A stretch of DNA of 64,000 nucleotides from an uncultured Lachnospiraceae bacterium (GTDB lineage Bacteria; Bacillota; Clostridia; Lachnospirales; Lachnospiraceae). The position numbers and the translations under genes were made by a program. The stretch is from NCBI GenBank assembly GCA_900319245.1, contig ONNQ01000015.1, forward strand, positions 1 through 64,000, in the 5' to 3' direction. Shown in pieces: positions 27,121-35,664 of the stretch (positions within the stretch are counted from its first letter, which is position 1; every line of letters begins with the position of its first letter). The notes beneath the pieces were generated by a model that made no database searches, was not told the origin of the DNA, and was given only the letters and a program-made list of their open reading frames with translations.

Positions 27121-27155
27121 AAGTTCGTTCAGGTTCGTTCAAGTTCGTTATTATA
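27121..27155 (-). promoter_or_regulatory. parE promoter -10 with three phased decamer repeats
   Basis: The minus-strand -10 is TATAAT (27150-27155); no good -35 lies 17-18 bases upstream. The bases from the -10 into the leader are three imperfect decamers on the plus strand, AAGTTCGTTC, AGGTTCGTTC and AAGTTCGTTA (27121-27150), with a period of one helical turn. Confidence 0.55.
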
Positions 27156-27207
27156 CAGACGAAAAGAAAGCCATTGCGGCTTCGCCCTGAGGGACCGCCG
27201 CCTTTGT

Positions 27208-28086
27208 TCACTGCTCCTTATCAAAGGGAATCTTCTTGGAGCAGGCGATCGCGAGCGCACCGGGGCCGATATGGCACGCAATACTAAGGGACAGGACGTC
27301 TTCCTCAACATGAAAGGCCGGAAACGCCGCTTTCACTTCCTGGGAAAACTCCGCAAACGCCTCGGGCACATTGCCATGAACGGCATACAGCCACACGTTT
27401 TCCCTGTCCGTACCGCCATAGAGCGTATCGATATCATGCTTCATGGCGTTGATCATAATGTTCTTGCCCTGATTGATGGTGCGCGCCTTGGAGAAAGCGT
27501 CGAGACGCTCTCCCTTGATCTGAAGCACCGGCTTGATCCTTAACAGAGAGCCGACTGCCGCGGCTGCCGGCGTGATCCGGCCGCCCTTTTTGAGGTAGTA
27601 CAGCGTATCGAGCATGATATAGATGCTGGATTCATAGCGAACATGTTCCAGTTCCTCGCGGATCTCCCGCGCGTTCATTCCCCTCTTCGCCATCTCGATC
27701 GCATCCAGCACGGAGCGCTTCTGCGTAACCGATATTCTCTGATTGTTGACGACCTGTACCTTTCCGTCGTAATCATCCGCCAGCATTCTGGCGCTCTGAC
27801 AGGAGCCGGACAGACCGCTGCTCATAGGGATATAGACCACCTCATCGTGGGTTTTCAGCGCATCGTCCCACATCTTCATGACGTCGGAAGGGGAGGGCTG
27901 GCTGGTCACGATATTGGCACCGCCGGCCATCTTTTCATAAAACGCTTCTCTGGTGAGCGTGATTCCCTCGTAATAGGTCTCTTCGCCGATCATAAAAGGC
28001 ATCGGCACAACGCCGATTCCAAGGGCCTGCGCTTCCTGAGGCGTAACGTGCGCGTTGCTGTCCGTAATTACCGCAATCTTCGACAT
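27208..28086 (-). CDS. DegV family fatty-acid-binding protein (FakB-like)
   Basis: A 292-residue DegV protein: IAVITDSNAHV at the start, TSQPSPSDV near 57 and VYIPMSSGLSGSCQSA near 85, all lining the fatty-acid carboxylate site. FakB proteins carry fatty acids for phosphorylation by FakA, which is encoded 2.3 kb upstream (30393-32102). ATG at 28086 has GGAG six bases before it. It has its own promoter and is followed by parE after about 100 bases. Confidence 0.9.
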   Translation of the reverse strand: MSKIAVITDSNAHVTPQEAQALGIGVVPMPFMIGEETYYEGITLTREAFYEKMAGGANIVTSQPSPSDVMKMWDDALKTHDEVVYIPMSSGLSGSCQSARMLADDYDGKVQVVNNQRISVTQKRSVLDAIEMAKRGMNAREIREELEHVRYESSIYIMLDTLYYLKKGGRITPAAAAVGSLLRIKPVLQIKGERLDAFSKARTINQGKNIMINAMKHDIDTLYGGTDRENVWLYAVHGNVPEAFAEFSQEVKAAFPAFHVEEDVLSLSIACHIGPGALAIACSKKIPFDKEQ

Positions 28087-28141
28087 TTCATTCTCCATTT
28101 CTTAAAACCGTGGTTCAACCAAAAAACTACAGTCAGAAAAC

Positions 28142-28170
28142 ATCATAATAATATGTGCGTCGAAAGTCAA
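28142..28170 (-). promoter_or_regulatory. Promoter of the DegV gene
   Basis: Minus-strand -35 TTGACT (28165-28170) and -10 TATGAT (28142-28147) with a 17-base spacer, about 55 bases before the start codon. Confidence 0.65.
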
Positions 28171-28242
28171 CCTCACATGACGTCACTTCCGGTCTCAAGG
28201 GTTTTCATACCGGCCGCCTGCAGAGGCGAACCGCGCGTTTCG

Positions 28243-30285
28243 TCAAATGCTCCGCAAGTCCAGCTGGCGCATATGGGGCGTCTCGAACTGCGGATCTGCC
28301 GCCAGGACCACGTCGACATAGTCCGCCGCCTTCTTCATGATCGAGGAATCCTCGTAGATATCGGCAAGGATGAAGCCCAGCGCACCGCTCTGCCGCTCCC
28401 CAAACAGATCACCGGGTCCTCTTAATTTCAAGTCTTCTTCTGCGATCTTAAAGCCGTCGTTGGTCTTTTCGAGAATCGCGAGTCGTTTGGGCTTTTGACC
28501 CGGATTGTCATCTCCTTCGGCGCCCGGCGTGAACAGGAAAATGCAGTAGGACTGCCACTTTCCTCTTCCCACTCTTCCCCGCAGCTGGTGCAGCTGCGAC
28601 ATACCAAACCGCTCCGCGTTCTCAATGACAATGACAGAGGCGTTTGGCACGTCGATCCCGACTTCGATGACCGTAGTGGACACCAGAATATCCGTCTGTG
28701 CAGCGCCAAAGCGCTCCATCACCGCTGTCTTCTCCGCAGGCTTCATGCGGCCGTTGAGCGAGTCGATGCGGATCTGAGGCGGAAAGATCTTGCGGAGCTT
28801 CTGCGTGTAATCCTGCACATTTTCCAGCTCGCTCATCTCGCCTTCTTCGACTTCCGGACAGATCACATAGGCTTGTCTGCCCTGTTTTAATTGTCCGTAC
28901 ATAAAGCGGTAGATGCGCTGTCTCTCCTGGCTGCTGATCGCCAGATTCTTGATGGGGAGTCTTCCGGCCGGCATCTCATCCAGCACCGAGATCTGCAGAT
29001 CGCCGTACAGGATGATCGCGAGCGTCCTGGGAATCGGCGTCGCGCTCATGACGAGGACGGGCACTGCTTTGCCCTTGCCGGCCAGGCTCTCTCTTTGCCG
29101 CACGCCGAACCGGTGCTGCTCATCCGTGATGACAAGTCCCAGATCTTTGTATTCCACCGCGTCCTGGATCAGTGCGTGCGTTCCGATAATGATATCGGCT
29201 TCTCCCGACGCAATCTGTTCGTACGCGGCTTTTCTCGCTTTGCCCTTGACCGCGCCGGTGAGGAGGACCGGATGGATCGGAAGATCGTACTCCTCTTTCA
29301 TCTTCACAAGGTTTTCCATATGCTGCCTTGCCAGCACTTCTGTCGGCGCCATCAGCGCGCCCTGCATACTGTTGGCACTGCATAGTAGAAGCGCCAGAAA
29401 AGAGAGGATCGTTTTGCCCGATCCGACGTCTCCCTGCAGGAGTCTGCTCATCACGTAGTTTCCCGTGAGGTCTCTTCGGATTTCCTCCCAGGCCCTCTTC
29501 TGCGCGCCGGTCAGGCTGTAGGGAAGTTTGGATAACAGCTCGTCGGGAAGCGGCAGGTTTTTCATGGGGCGCTCGTTGACGAGAAGATCATTTTCCCTCT
29601 TGCGCTTTCTGATTCCCAGGATGAATTCAAAGAATTCGTCAAAGATCAGCCGGTTTCTGGCCTGCGCCAGCCTTTCCATGCTCTCGGGATGGTGAATGCC
29701 GCGCAGCGCTTCGTTCCTCGTGCAGAGCTGCAGTTTGGCCCTTTCCGCGTCACTTAGATAATCCTCAAACGCGGGGAGCCCGTCCAGCGCCTGCCCGATC
29801 AGCGAAGTCATCTGCTTGTTCTTCATTCCCTGAAAGAGCGGATAAACCGGCTGCAGCGTTCCCTCGAGATCATGATAGTCGTCCAGCGAATACACTCTTG
29901 GCTGCTCCATGTAATAGAGGCCCCTGGGGCTCTTTTTCATGACGCCCATGAAGACGCGCTGACTGCCCGGCGTTAGATTCCGGGTCATATAGGGCATGTT
30001 GTAGAAGGTGATCCTGCAATCGCCGGTCGCGTCTCCCGCCTTAAAGTGCGTGATCGCCCGCTTTCCGGCCCGGACGTTTGATCCTCTTCCGATTACCGTC
30101 AACAGGACCGCGCAGTTTTTTCCTTCCTGTGCCTGCGAGACCGCGCAAAGCGGCGTGTACTGCTCATAGCGCATGGGATAATGGTTGACAAGGTCCGATA
30201 CCGTATAGATTCCATGGCTCGTAAGAAGTTCAACGGTCTTGGGCCCCACTCTATTTAGTTTTCCAACTTCTGTCTGCAGATTCAT
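28243..30285 (-). CDS. recG: ATP-dependent DNA helicase RecG
   Basis: A 680-residue helicase. An OB wedge domain fills the first third; the motor has LLQGDVGSGKTILSFLALL (motif I), DEQHRFGVRQR (motif II and following), SATPIPRTL (motif III) and QLRGRVGRGKWQSYCIF (motif VI). RecG regresses stalled forks and processes junctions. ATG at 30285 is preferred since the longer in-frame version would be coded inside the terminator at 30311-30335. Confidence 0.96.
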   Translation of the reverse strand: MNLQTEVGKLNRVGPKTVELLTSHGIYTVSDLVNHYPMRYEQYTPLCAVSQAQEGKNCAVLLTVIGRGSNVRAGKRAITHFKAGDATGDCRITFYNMPYMTRNLTPGSQRVFMGVMKKSPRGLYYMEQPRVYSLDDYHDLEGTLQPVYPLFQGMKNKQMTSLIGQALDGLPAFEDYLSDAERAKLQLCTRNEALRGIHHPESMERLAQARNRLIFDEFFEFILGIRKRKRENDLLVNERPMKNLPLPDELLSKLPYSLTGAQKRAWEEIRRDLTGNYVMSRLLQGDVGSGKTILSFLALLLCSANSMQGALMAPTEVLARQHMENLVKMKEEYDLPIHPVLLTGAVKGKARKAAYEQIASGEADIIIGTHALIQDAVEYKDLGLVITDEQHRFGVRQRESLAGKGKAVPVLVMSATPIPRTLAIILYGDLQISVLDEMPAGRLPIKNLAISSQERQRIYRFMYGQLKQGRQAYVICPEVEEGEMSELENVQDYTQKLRKIFPPQIRIDSLNGRMKPAEKTAVMERFGAAQTDILVSTTVIEVGIDVPNASVIVIENAERFGMSQLHQLRGRVGRGKWQSYCIFLFTPGAEGDDNPGQKPKRLAILEKTNDGFKIAEEDLKLRGPGDLFGERQSGALGFILADIYEDSSIMKKAADYVDVVLAADPQFETPHMRQLDLRSI

Positions 30286-30310
30286 CGTAGACCCGTTCTT
30301 CTTAAAAAGA

Positions 30311-30335
30311 ACCGGATGCCTGACAGGCATCCGGT
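30311..30335 (-). terminator. Terminator between fakA and recG
   Basis: A perfect ten-base inverted repeat ACCGGATGCC/GGCATCCGGT with a TGACA loop, followed on the minus strand by TCTTTTT. It ends the fakA transcript and lies just before the recG start. Confidence 0.85.
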
Positions 30336-30392
30336 CATTTGTTCCTGTAATATAACAACTATGCGTCCACCGTCTATTCCGTCCGGATTCAC

Positions 30393-32102
30393 TTATTCGG
30401 CAGAGAGAATGTAATAGTAGATCGGCTGTCCGCCATACTGAAGCTCCACATCACAGGAGCTGAACGCTTCCGCCGCTCTTTCTCTGAGCTTTTCCGCATC
30501 CTCTTCACTCACATCCTTGCCGTAATAGATGCTGATGATCTCTGTATCGTCTTCCACGATTTTTGTAAGAGATTCAAATGTGATATCCTCAATTCCCTTA
30601 CCGGTGGTCAGAATGCCCTGATCGCCGATCGCCATGATGTCGCCTTCATGGATCTTGATGCCGTCAATCTCGGTATCTCTGACCGCATAGGTAACTTCCG
30701 CACTGTGTACGGCGCCAATTTCCTCCGTCATGTTGGCCTTGTTGGCCTCCGCATCCAGATCGGGCATGTAATTGATCACAGCGGTGATTCCCTGCGGCAC
30801 TGTCGTTGTCGGTACAACGACCACTTTCTTGTCTTCTGTCAGGGAAGCGGCCTGATTGGCTGCCATGATGATGTTCTTGTTGTTGGGAAGGACAAAAATC
30901 GTATCGGCATTGACCTTCTCCACTGCCTTGAGAACGTCGTCTGTGCTGGGATTCATGGTCTGTCCGCCGCTGATCACATAGTCAACGCCAAGACCCTTGA
31001 AGATCTCCTCGATTCCCTCGCCGACAGATACCGTGATAAAGCCGACTTCCTTTCTGGGCTGCGGCGGTGTCTCCACGGGCTCTTCCTTCTTGACAGGTGC
31101 GGAAGCAGGCTCTGCCTTACTCTCTTCCTTCTCGCTCACCGCACTTCTTCCAGACTCTGCCTCTTTGAGGTTGATCAGTCTCACTTCGCCCAGTTCACCA
31201 AACTTCTGGCTTCTCTGGATGATCAGTCCGGGATCGTTGGTCTGGATCCTGACGTGCAGAATATCGCCCTCTGCCGCGCATTTCACGCGGTCGCCGAGAG
31301 ACTTCAGGAACTCGATATATTCCTTCTGGTCTCTGGAGGAAGGCTTTTTGCTCATCAGAACGGTCATTCTCATCTTGTAGATGAAGCGAAGGTATTCCTG
31401 TTCCTTTTCGACTTCCTTCTCAGGCTCTGCCTCACCGGCCTCTTCTTCTTTCTCCATAAGAGCACTGTAATCGATTTCCTTGCCAAGAAAACGGTCATAG
31501 GCACCTTTCATGACCTGTACAAGGCCCTGTCCGCCGGAATCCACAACGCCGGCCTGCTTGAGTACAGGCAGAAGTTCCGGCGTGCTGGCAAGTACCTTCT
31601 CCGCTTCTTCAAGAACGGCGCCAAGGAAGACTTCCAGATTCTCTTCCCCTGCGTCCGCAAGTTCTCTGGACTTTACGGCTGCGCCCTTGGCCACGGTCAA
31701 AATCGTGCCCTCCTTGGGCTTCATAACAGCCTTATAGGCAGTCTCCACCGCTCTGTCAAAGGCGTCCGCAAGGACCGGCACCGTGAGCGCCGTCTCGGAC
31801 TTGGCCACTTTACCAAAGCCGCGAATAAGCTGAGAAAGAATAACACCCGAATTTCCTCTCGCTCCGCGCAAAGACCCTGAAGACATCGCCTTACAAATGT
31901 CCTTCATGCTGTCTGTATCGCCCAAAGCCGATACTTCCTTCACAGCTGACTTGATCGTCAGGGTCATATTCGTACCGGTATCGCCATCCGGCACCGGGAA
32001 TACGTTCAGTTCATTGATCCACTCTTTATTTGCTTCCAAATTGGCAGCGCCGGCAATAAACATACCGGACAGCAGCCTAGCATCGATTGCGCTGGTCGTC
32101 AC
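30393..32102 (-). CDS. fakA: Fatty acid kinase catalytic subunit FakA (DhaL/YloV family)
   Basis: A protein of about 569 residues. The N-terminal DhaL domain (1-200) has the Mg-ATP motif NVFPVPDGDTGTNM and SLRGARGNSGVILSQ; a middle region carries an acidic, Pro-rich linker (about 290-330); the C-terminal third is the FakA-type domain (VSVGEGIEEIFKGLGVDYVISGGQTMNPSTD). It phosphorylates fatty acids held by FakB/DegV for phospholipid synthesis. GTG at 32102 is chosen because AGGAGG lies seven bases upstream; the longer version starts within that region. It follows the Asp23 gene. Confidence 0.9.
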   Translation of the reverse strand: MTTSAIDARLLSGMFIAGAANLEANKEWINELNVFPVPDGDTGTNMTLTIKSAVKEVSALGDTDSMKDICKAMSSGSLRGARGNSGVILSQLIRGFGKVAKSETALTVPVLADAFDRAVETAYKAVMKPKEGTILTVAKGAAVKSRELADAGEENLEVFLGAVLEEAEKVLASTPELLPVLKQAGVVDSGGQGLVQVMKGAYDRFLGKEIDYSALMEKEEEAGEAEPEKEVEKEQEYLRFIYKMRMTVLMSKKPSSRDQKEYIEFLKSLGDRVKCAAEGDILHVRIQTNDPGLIIQRSQKFGELGEVRLINLKEAESGRSAVSEKEESKAEPASAPVKKEEPVETPPQPRKEVGFITVSVGEGIEEIFKGLGVDYVISGGQTMNPSTDDVLKAVEKVNADTIFVLPNNKNIIMAANQAASLTEDKKVVVVPTTTVPQGITAVINYMPDLDAEANKANMTEEIGAVHSAEVTYAVRDTEIDGIKIHEGDIMAIGDQGILTTGKGIEDITFESLTKIVEDDTEIISIYYGKDVSEEDAEKLRERAAEAFSSCDVELQYGGQPIYYYILSAE

Positions 32103-32159
32103 CGCATCATCCTCCTGCATTAAATTCATTATCTATTACCATCGATACGCATTATACGC

Positions 32160-32522
32160 TCAATCAATGACCCTGACGCCCTCTACAAAGACGTTGATCT
32201 TCTCAACCTCAAGTCCGGTAAAATCCTCTACCCGGTACTTGACAGAAGACACCAGATTATCAGCCACGGCCATAATATTCACGCCGTACGAAACGATCAC
32301 ATGGAAATCGATGACCAATTTGTCCCTGCTGGTTAATGCGACATTGATTCCCTTCGTCATGCTCTCTCTCTTGAGAAGATTGACAAAGCCTTCCTTGCTG
32401 TTCATAGCTGCCATACCGACGATGCCAAAGCACTCATTGGCCACGTTGCCGGCATACTGCGCGATCACTTCGGGATCGACACTGATAGTACCCATATGTG
32501 TATTCAACAAAAATGTCTTCAA
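32160..32522 (-). CDS. Asp23/Gls24 family protein (YloU-type)
   Basis: A 120-residue Asp23-domain protein (AGNVANECFGIVGMAAMNSKEG; VDFHVIVSYGVNIMAVADNLVSSVKYRVEDFTGLEVEKINVFVEGV). Its function is unclear; family members are envelope-associated or stress-linked. The yloU-yloV(fakA) order is conserved in Firmicutes, and rpmB is divergent upstream, also conserved. Confidence 0.9.
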   Translation of the reverse strand: MKTFLLNTHMGTISVDPEVIAQYAGNVANECFGIVGMAAMNSKEGFVNLLKRESMTKGINVALTSRDKLVIDFHVIVSYGVNIMAVADNLVSSVKYRVEDFTGLEVEKINVFVEGVRVID

Positions 32523-32628
32523 AGGCTATTCTCCTTTCAAGCCGAACTGGCGGCGTATTCATGATCTGTTGCGGCCACAGCACTGTTTTGACTTCTAACC
32601 GTCTAGTGGTCGCTATAAATCAATATAG

Positions 32629-32634
32629 ATTATA
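32629..32634 (-). promoter_or_regulatory. -10 of the Asp23-fakA operon promoter
   Basis: A minus-strand TATAAT about 107 bases before the Asp23 start; the -35 is weak. The gap 32523-32776 holds this and the rpmB promoter and no other visible feature. Confidence 0.45.
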
Positions 32635-32712
32635 CCCTTAAACTTCCGAAAAGAAAAGGATGTATTGACGCATGGACCTTGTTAAAACTCGTGATTTCCT
32701 GTATTTTTTTGC

Positions 32713-32741
32713 TTGCATTCGTGAATCATTTTTGATACTAT
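32713..32741 (+). promoter_or_regulatory. Promoter of rpmB
   Basis: Plus-strand -35 TTGCAT (32713-32718) and -10 TACTAT (32736-32741) with a 17-base spacer, 45 bases before the rpmB ATG. Confidence 0.7.
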
Positions 32742-32785
32742 ACAAATGTTGTAGACCCGAATATGTACGTTAGGAGGTGTTTAAG

Positions 32786-32974
32786 ATGGCAAAATGTGAT
32801 ATCTGCGGCAAAGGCGCTCATTTTGGAAATAACGTCAGCCATTCTCATAGAAGATCTAACAGAATCTGGAATTCCAACGTCCAGAAGGTTGCTGTGAACG
32901 TCAATGGCGCGAAGAAGAGAATGCATGTCTGCACCAGCTGCCTTAGATCCGGCAAAGTCGAGCGCGCTATCTGA
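32786..32974 (+). CDS. rpmB: Ribosomal protein L28, zinc-ribbon form
   Basis: A 62-residue L28 with two CxxC pairs (CDIC at the start, CTSC near the end) that bind zinc, hence the C+ form. The core GNNVSHSHRRSNRIWNSN is canonical. AGGAGG lies eight bases before the ATG at 32786. It is monocistronic with its own promoter and a strong terminator. Organisms with C+ forms often keep a zinc-free paralogue under Zur; none is in this window. Confidence 0.97.
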   Translation: MAKCDICGKGAHFGNNVSHSHRRSNRIWNSNVQKVAVNVNGAKKRMHVCTSCLRSGKVERAI

Positions 32975-33032
32975 TGAGCCGCAAGAGCCGTATCCATTCT
33001 TACGATCAGAACTTTATGATCCAAATGAAATA

Positions 33033-33068
33033 GATCACCGATGGAATTTCCGTCGGTGATCTTTTTTT
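33033..33068 (+). terminator. Terminator of rpmB
   Basis: A nine-base perfect stem GATCACCGA/TCGGTGATC (33033-33041, 33053-33061) followed by seven T. Confidence 0.92.
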
Positions 33069-33077
33069 GCGCGAAGC

Positions 33078-33235
33078 AATGAGCCATGCGTGGACGGCGA
33101 AAAAACATACGCCGGGTGCTTGCACACGGGCGTTTGGATTTTGAGCCGGACACATACGGCGAATGCCGCGACAGTGAGCGTCCGAAGGACGCGAAACTGT
33201 CGGCATGGGTCATTGCCCCCCATGCGTGGACGGTA
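33078..33235. repeat. Structured intergenic element with direct-repeat ends
   Basis: CCATGCGTGGACGG occurs at both ends of the element (about 33085-33098 and 33219-33232). Inside, nested inverted repeats form a hairpin (GACAGT...GCGTCC GAA GGACGC...ACTGTC) at about 33165-33214. GC content is higher than nearby gaps and no plausible gene is seen. It looks like a mobile-type intergenic repeat or a structured RNA. Confidence 0.5.
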
Positions 33236-33245
33236 TCCCTTTCAT

Positions 33246-34304
33246 TCACTTCCCCATCTCTTCTTTCAAATACGCCTCCAGCCTCTTGTACATCCACACG
33301 AGATCTCCGGCAGGGGCCCATCCCAGCTTCTGTATTTTGGCAATGTCCATATTGAGAAAGCTCGGCGCGGGATAGCGGGACGCATCGCCATTCTCATCGA
33401 CGCGGACCTTGATCCTGCCGCCGGCGAGCTGCTCCGCCACCATCTCGCCCATTTCAAAAATCGAGCAATAGGTGTCCGGATTGGCCGCATTGTAGGTCTC
33501 TCCCGGCACGCCGCGCAGAAGGACCGTCAGGATCGCAGTGACCGCCTGGGCCGTATATAGGTAGGGATGGCGGCTCGTTCCCTTGGTCGCAAGCACGATG
33601 TCTTCGCCGTTCATGGCGTTTCTTGTCATCATGGCAAACACGCGCCGGTCGCTGTAGGCGACGCCCGGCCCGAATGTCTGCGCGAGGCGGATATTCATGG
33701 CCGGTACCCCGTACTCGCGCGCGTAGCTGGTGCACAGCATCTCGCACATCCTCTTGCTCTCGGGATAACAGCTTCTTACGTTGGAGAGATCGACGTTTCC
33801 AAGCGTCTTTTCATCGAGAAGATCCTCCGTGTTCACTTCCCCGAAGGCCTCCATGCTGGAGAGAAAGACAAAGCCGCTGGTGCTGCGCTTGCGCGCCTCC
33901 TCGAGAAGTCCGCAGGTTCCCTCAACAGACGTCCGGATCACTTCGACCGGATGCGCCGTCATAAAGGCGCTCGCCGTCGGACATGCTGTGTGGATCCAGT
34001 AATCGATCTTGTCAGGCAGTGCCGGAAGCGCCTCCATGGTTCCCTCTATGAACGAAAGAGCCGGATTTTCTTTCTCATTTCCCAGAACTCTCTCCGCCTT
34101 TTCACGGCTTCGCACAAGCGCAAGGACATGAAGCCCAAGGTCATGCTCTTTGTCAGCTGCGATCAGTGCATGCACTGTCGTCATCCCGATCAGTCCCGTC
34201 GCACCTGTCACAAGCACTGTGCTGCCGCGGAGTTTGTCCCAGGGCAGGTCCGCGGCGGAAATCCATTGCAGATCATCTTTCAGTATTGCAGAATCAGTCA
34301 TCAT
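33246..34304 (-). CDS. NAD-dependent epimerase/dehydratase (extended SDR)
   Basis: A 352-residue extended short-chain dehydrogenase. The Rossmann motif VTGATGLIGMTTVHALI lies near residue 32; the active site has SSMEAFGE and a YPESKRMCE YxxxK motif. Such enzymes epimerise or dehydrate nucleotide sugars. The 272-base gap to the IspD-like gene contains a hairpin only at its far side, so both are probably in the same surface-glycan unit. The substrate cannot be told from sequence; UDP-sugars or a CDP-linked polyol are both open. Confidence 0.85.
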   Translation of the reverse strand: MMTDSAILKDDLQWISAADLPWDKLRGSTVLVTGATGLIGMTTVHALIAADKEHDLGLHVLALVRSREKAERVLGNEKENPALSFIEGTMEALPALPDKIDYWIHTACPTASAFMTAHPVEVIRTSVEGTCGLLEEARKRSTSGFVFLSSMEAFGEVNTEDLLDEKTLGNVDLSNVRSCYPESKRMCEMLCTSYAREYGVPAMNIRLAQTFGPGVAYSDRRVFAMMTRNAMNGEDIVLATKGTSRHPYLYTAQAVTAILTVLLRGVPGETYNAANPDTYCSIFEMGEMVAEQLAGGRIKVRVDENGDASRYPAPSFLNMDIAKIQKLGWAPAGDLVWMYKRLEAYLKEEMGK

Positions 34305-34339
34305 TTTACCACCTTGCCCAAATGCGTTGCGTTTAAATG

Positions 34340-34370
34340 CGGGGTCAGACCCCTATGCGGTCTGACCCCG
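34340..34370 (-). terminator. Hairpin between the cytidylyltransferase and epimerase genes
   Basis: A perfect 12-base stem, CGGGGTCAGACC with GGTCTGACCCCG, and a seven-base loop. No T tract follows on the minus strand, so it may slow or stabilise RNA rather than terminate. Confidence 0.6.
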
Positions 34371-34382
34371 TTCATCCGTGTC

Positions 34383-35111
34383 TCATATTCCAAATATCTG
34401 CGAGCTCTCTCTGGCGTCGACCATCGCGCGGAAGATATAGTAATCACTCGGCGTCGTGATCTTGATGTTCTCCGGCTTTCCTTCCACTGTGTAGAGCTTG
34501 TAGCCGTAGTACTTCATCATACTGGCCGAGTCGATAAAGCGGTCTGCGCCGCCTTCCTCCTGTCTTGCCCTGTCGTGCACGCCCAGTATATGCCCCAGGC
34601 GAAAACTCTGCGGCGCCCTGGCCAGCTGACACTGCGAGCGGTCGATGATCGTCCCCACCGCGCCCGTCTCATCCTTCATCGTGATCGTTTCGATGGCCGC
34701 CGTCACTGTGATCGCGGTTCCCCGCTCCTTCACGCTGCTGATATTCTTCGTGATCGTCTCTTCGTCAATAAGAGGACGAACGCCATCGTGGATCAGGACA
34801 ATATCCTCATCCCCGTAAAACTCTGCAGCGCATTTGAGGCCATTGTAGATCGATTCCTGTCCGGACGCGCCTCCCGGCACGATCTTTTTCACCTTTCGGA
34901 GGCCGTATTTGCGAACGAGCTCCCAGGTGTATTCGATCCAGCTGTCCAGCATGACCAGCACAATTCCATCTATTTCCTTATGTTGGTCAAAAACTTCCAG
35001 CGTGTAGACAATGATCGGTTTGCCGTGCAGTTCCAGAAACTGTTTGGGCCTTGTCCGGGTGTTCATTCTCTGACCGGTTCCGCCGGCAAATATCACTGCG
35101 ACATTACTCAT
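34383..35111 (-). CDS. IspD/TarI-like cytidylyltransferase
   Basis: A 242-residue CTP transferase: FAGGTGQRMN near the N terminus, RPKQFLELHGKPIIVYTLE, IHDGVRPLID near residue 113 and ENIKITTPSDYYIF near the end. IspD makes CDP-methylerythritol; TarI makes CDP-ribitol for teichoic acids. Its place beside an epimerase, glycosyltransferase and LicD favours a surface-polymer role (TarI-like). An IspD role is possible if no other copy exists in the genome. It overlaps the gerW end by eight bases. Confidence 0.82.
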   Translation of the reverse strand: MSNVAVIFAGGTGQRMNTRTRPKQFLELHGKPIIVYTLEVFDQHKEIDGIVLVMLDSWIEYTWELVRKYGLRKVKKIVPGGASGQESIYNGLKCAAEFYGDEDIVLIHDGVRPLIDEETITKNISSVKERGTAITVTAAIETITMKDETGAVGTIIDRSQCQLARAPQSFRLGHILGVHDRARQEEGGADRFIDSASMMKYYGYKLYTVEGKPENIKITTPSDYYIFRAMVDARESSQIFGI

Positions 35112-35541
35112 TGGCTGCTTCCTTTTCTACTACAGGTACATCCTTGATCTCGGGTTCCGGGAAAGCCGCCTTGACAGCTTCTTCATCGGAGATCATGCTG
35201 CTCTTTTTGCCCCTGACCTTATCGATCACGTCAGGAAGCATATCGACAAGCTTCGTGACCGCCGTCTGATCCTTGATATTGACGACCTTGGTCTGCCCGC
35301 CCTTGATGATCAATATTGCTGTAGGCGTCATTTTGGCAGAAAAGCCGCCGGCGCCCTTGTCCTTGTGGTCGGTTCCGTTGGATCCGGCGCCGCATCCGAT
35401 CGAGACGTCAGAAAGCGGGATGATGACCTGCTCGCCGATCCTCACAGGCGCGCCTACTACAGTCTTGGATGTGAGAACGCCTTCCGCTCCATCCATCAGA
35501 GATTTCACTACTGTTGCAATATTGTTCTTTTCTTCAGCCAT
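35104..35541 (-). CDS. Sporulation protein GerW/YtfJ
   Basis: A 145-residue GerW protein with the diagnostic glycine-rich segment SDVSIGCGAGSNGTDHKDKGAGGFSAKMTPTAILII. YtfJ is made in sporulation in Bacillus and needed for normal L-alanine germination. Its presence, next to the YtfI-like gene as in Bacillus, indicates an endospore-forming lineage. It overlaps the following cytidylyltransferase gene. Confidence 0.92.
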   Translation of the reverse strand: MAEEKNNIATVVKSLMDGAEGVLTSKTVVGAPVRIGEQVIIPLSDVSIGCGAGSNGTDHKDKGAGGFSAKMTPTAILIIKGGQTKVVNIKDQTAVTKLVDMLPDVIDKVRGKKSSMISDEEAVKAAFPEPEIKDVPVVEKEAANE

Positions 35542-35664
35542 TTTACGTTCCTCTTTCCTCCGTACCCGGATTGGCCTGTTTCAACTGTTTCTATTCAACT
35601 ATTATGATGCAACTGCATATATCAATTCTTTGTATCTATGATCTCTGCTCGCATTGCTGCCGTT

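Noticed and set aside
25196-27190. A 664-codon plus-strand frame opposite parE
   Set aside because: The minus-strand product has all GHKL and TOPRIM motifs; the opposite frame has none.
33006-33321. Short overlapping frames within the structured intergenic element
   Set aside because: Composition is set by hairpins and direct repeats; no start signal and no family resemblance.
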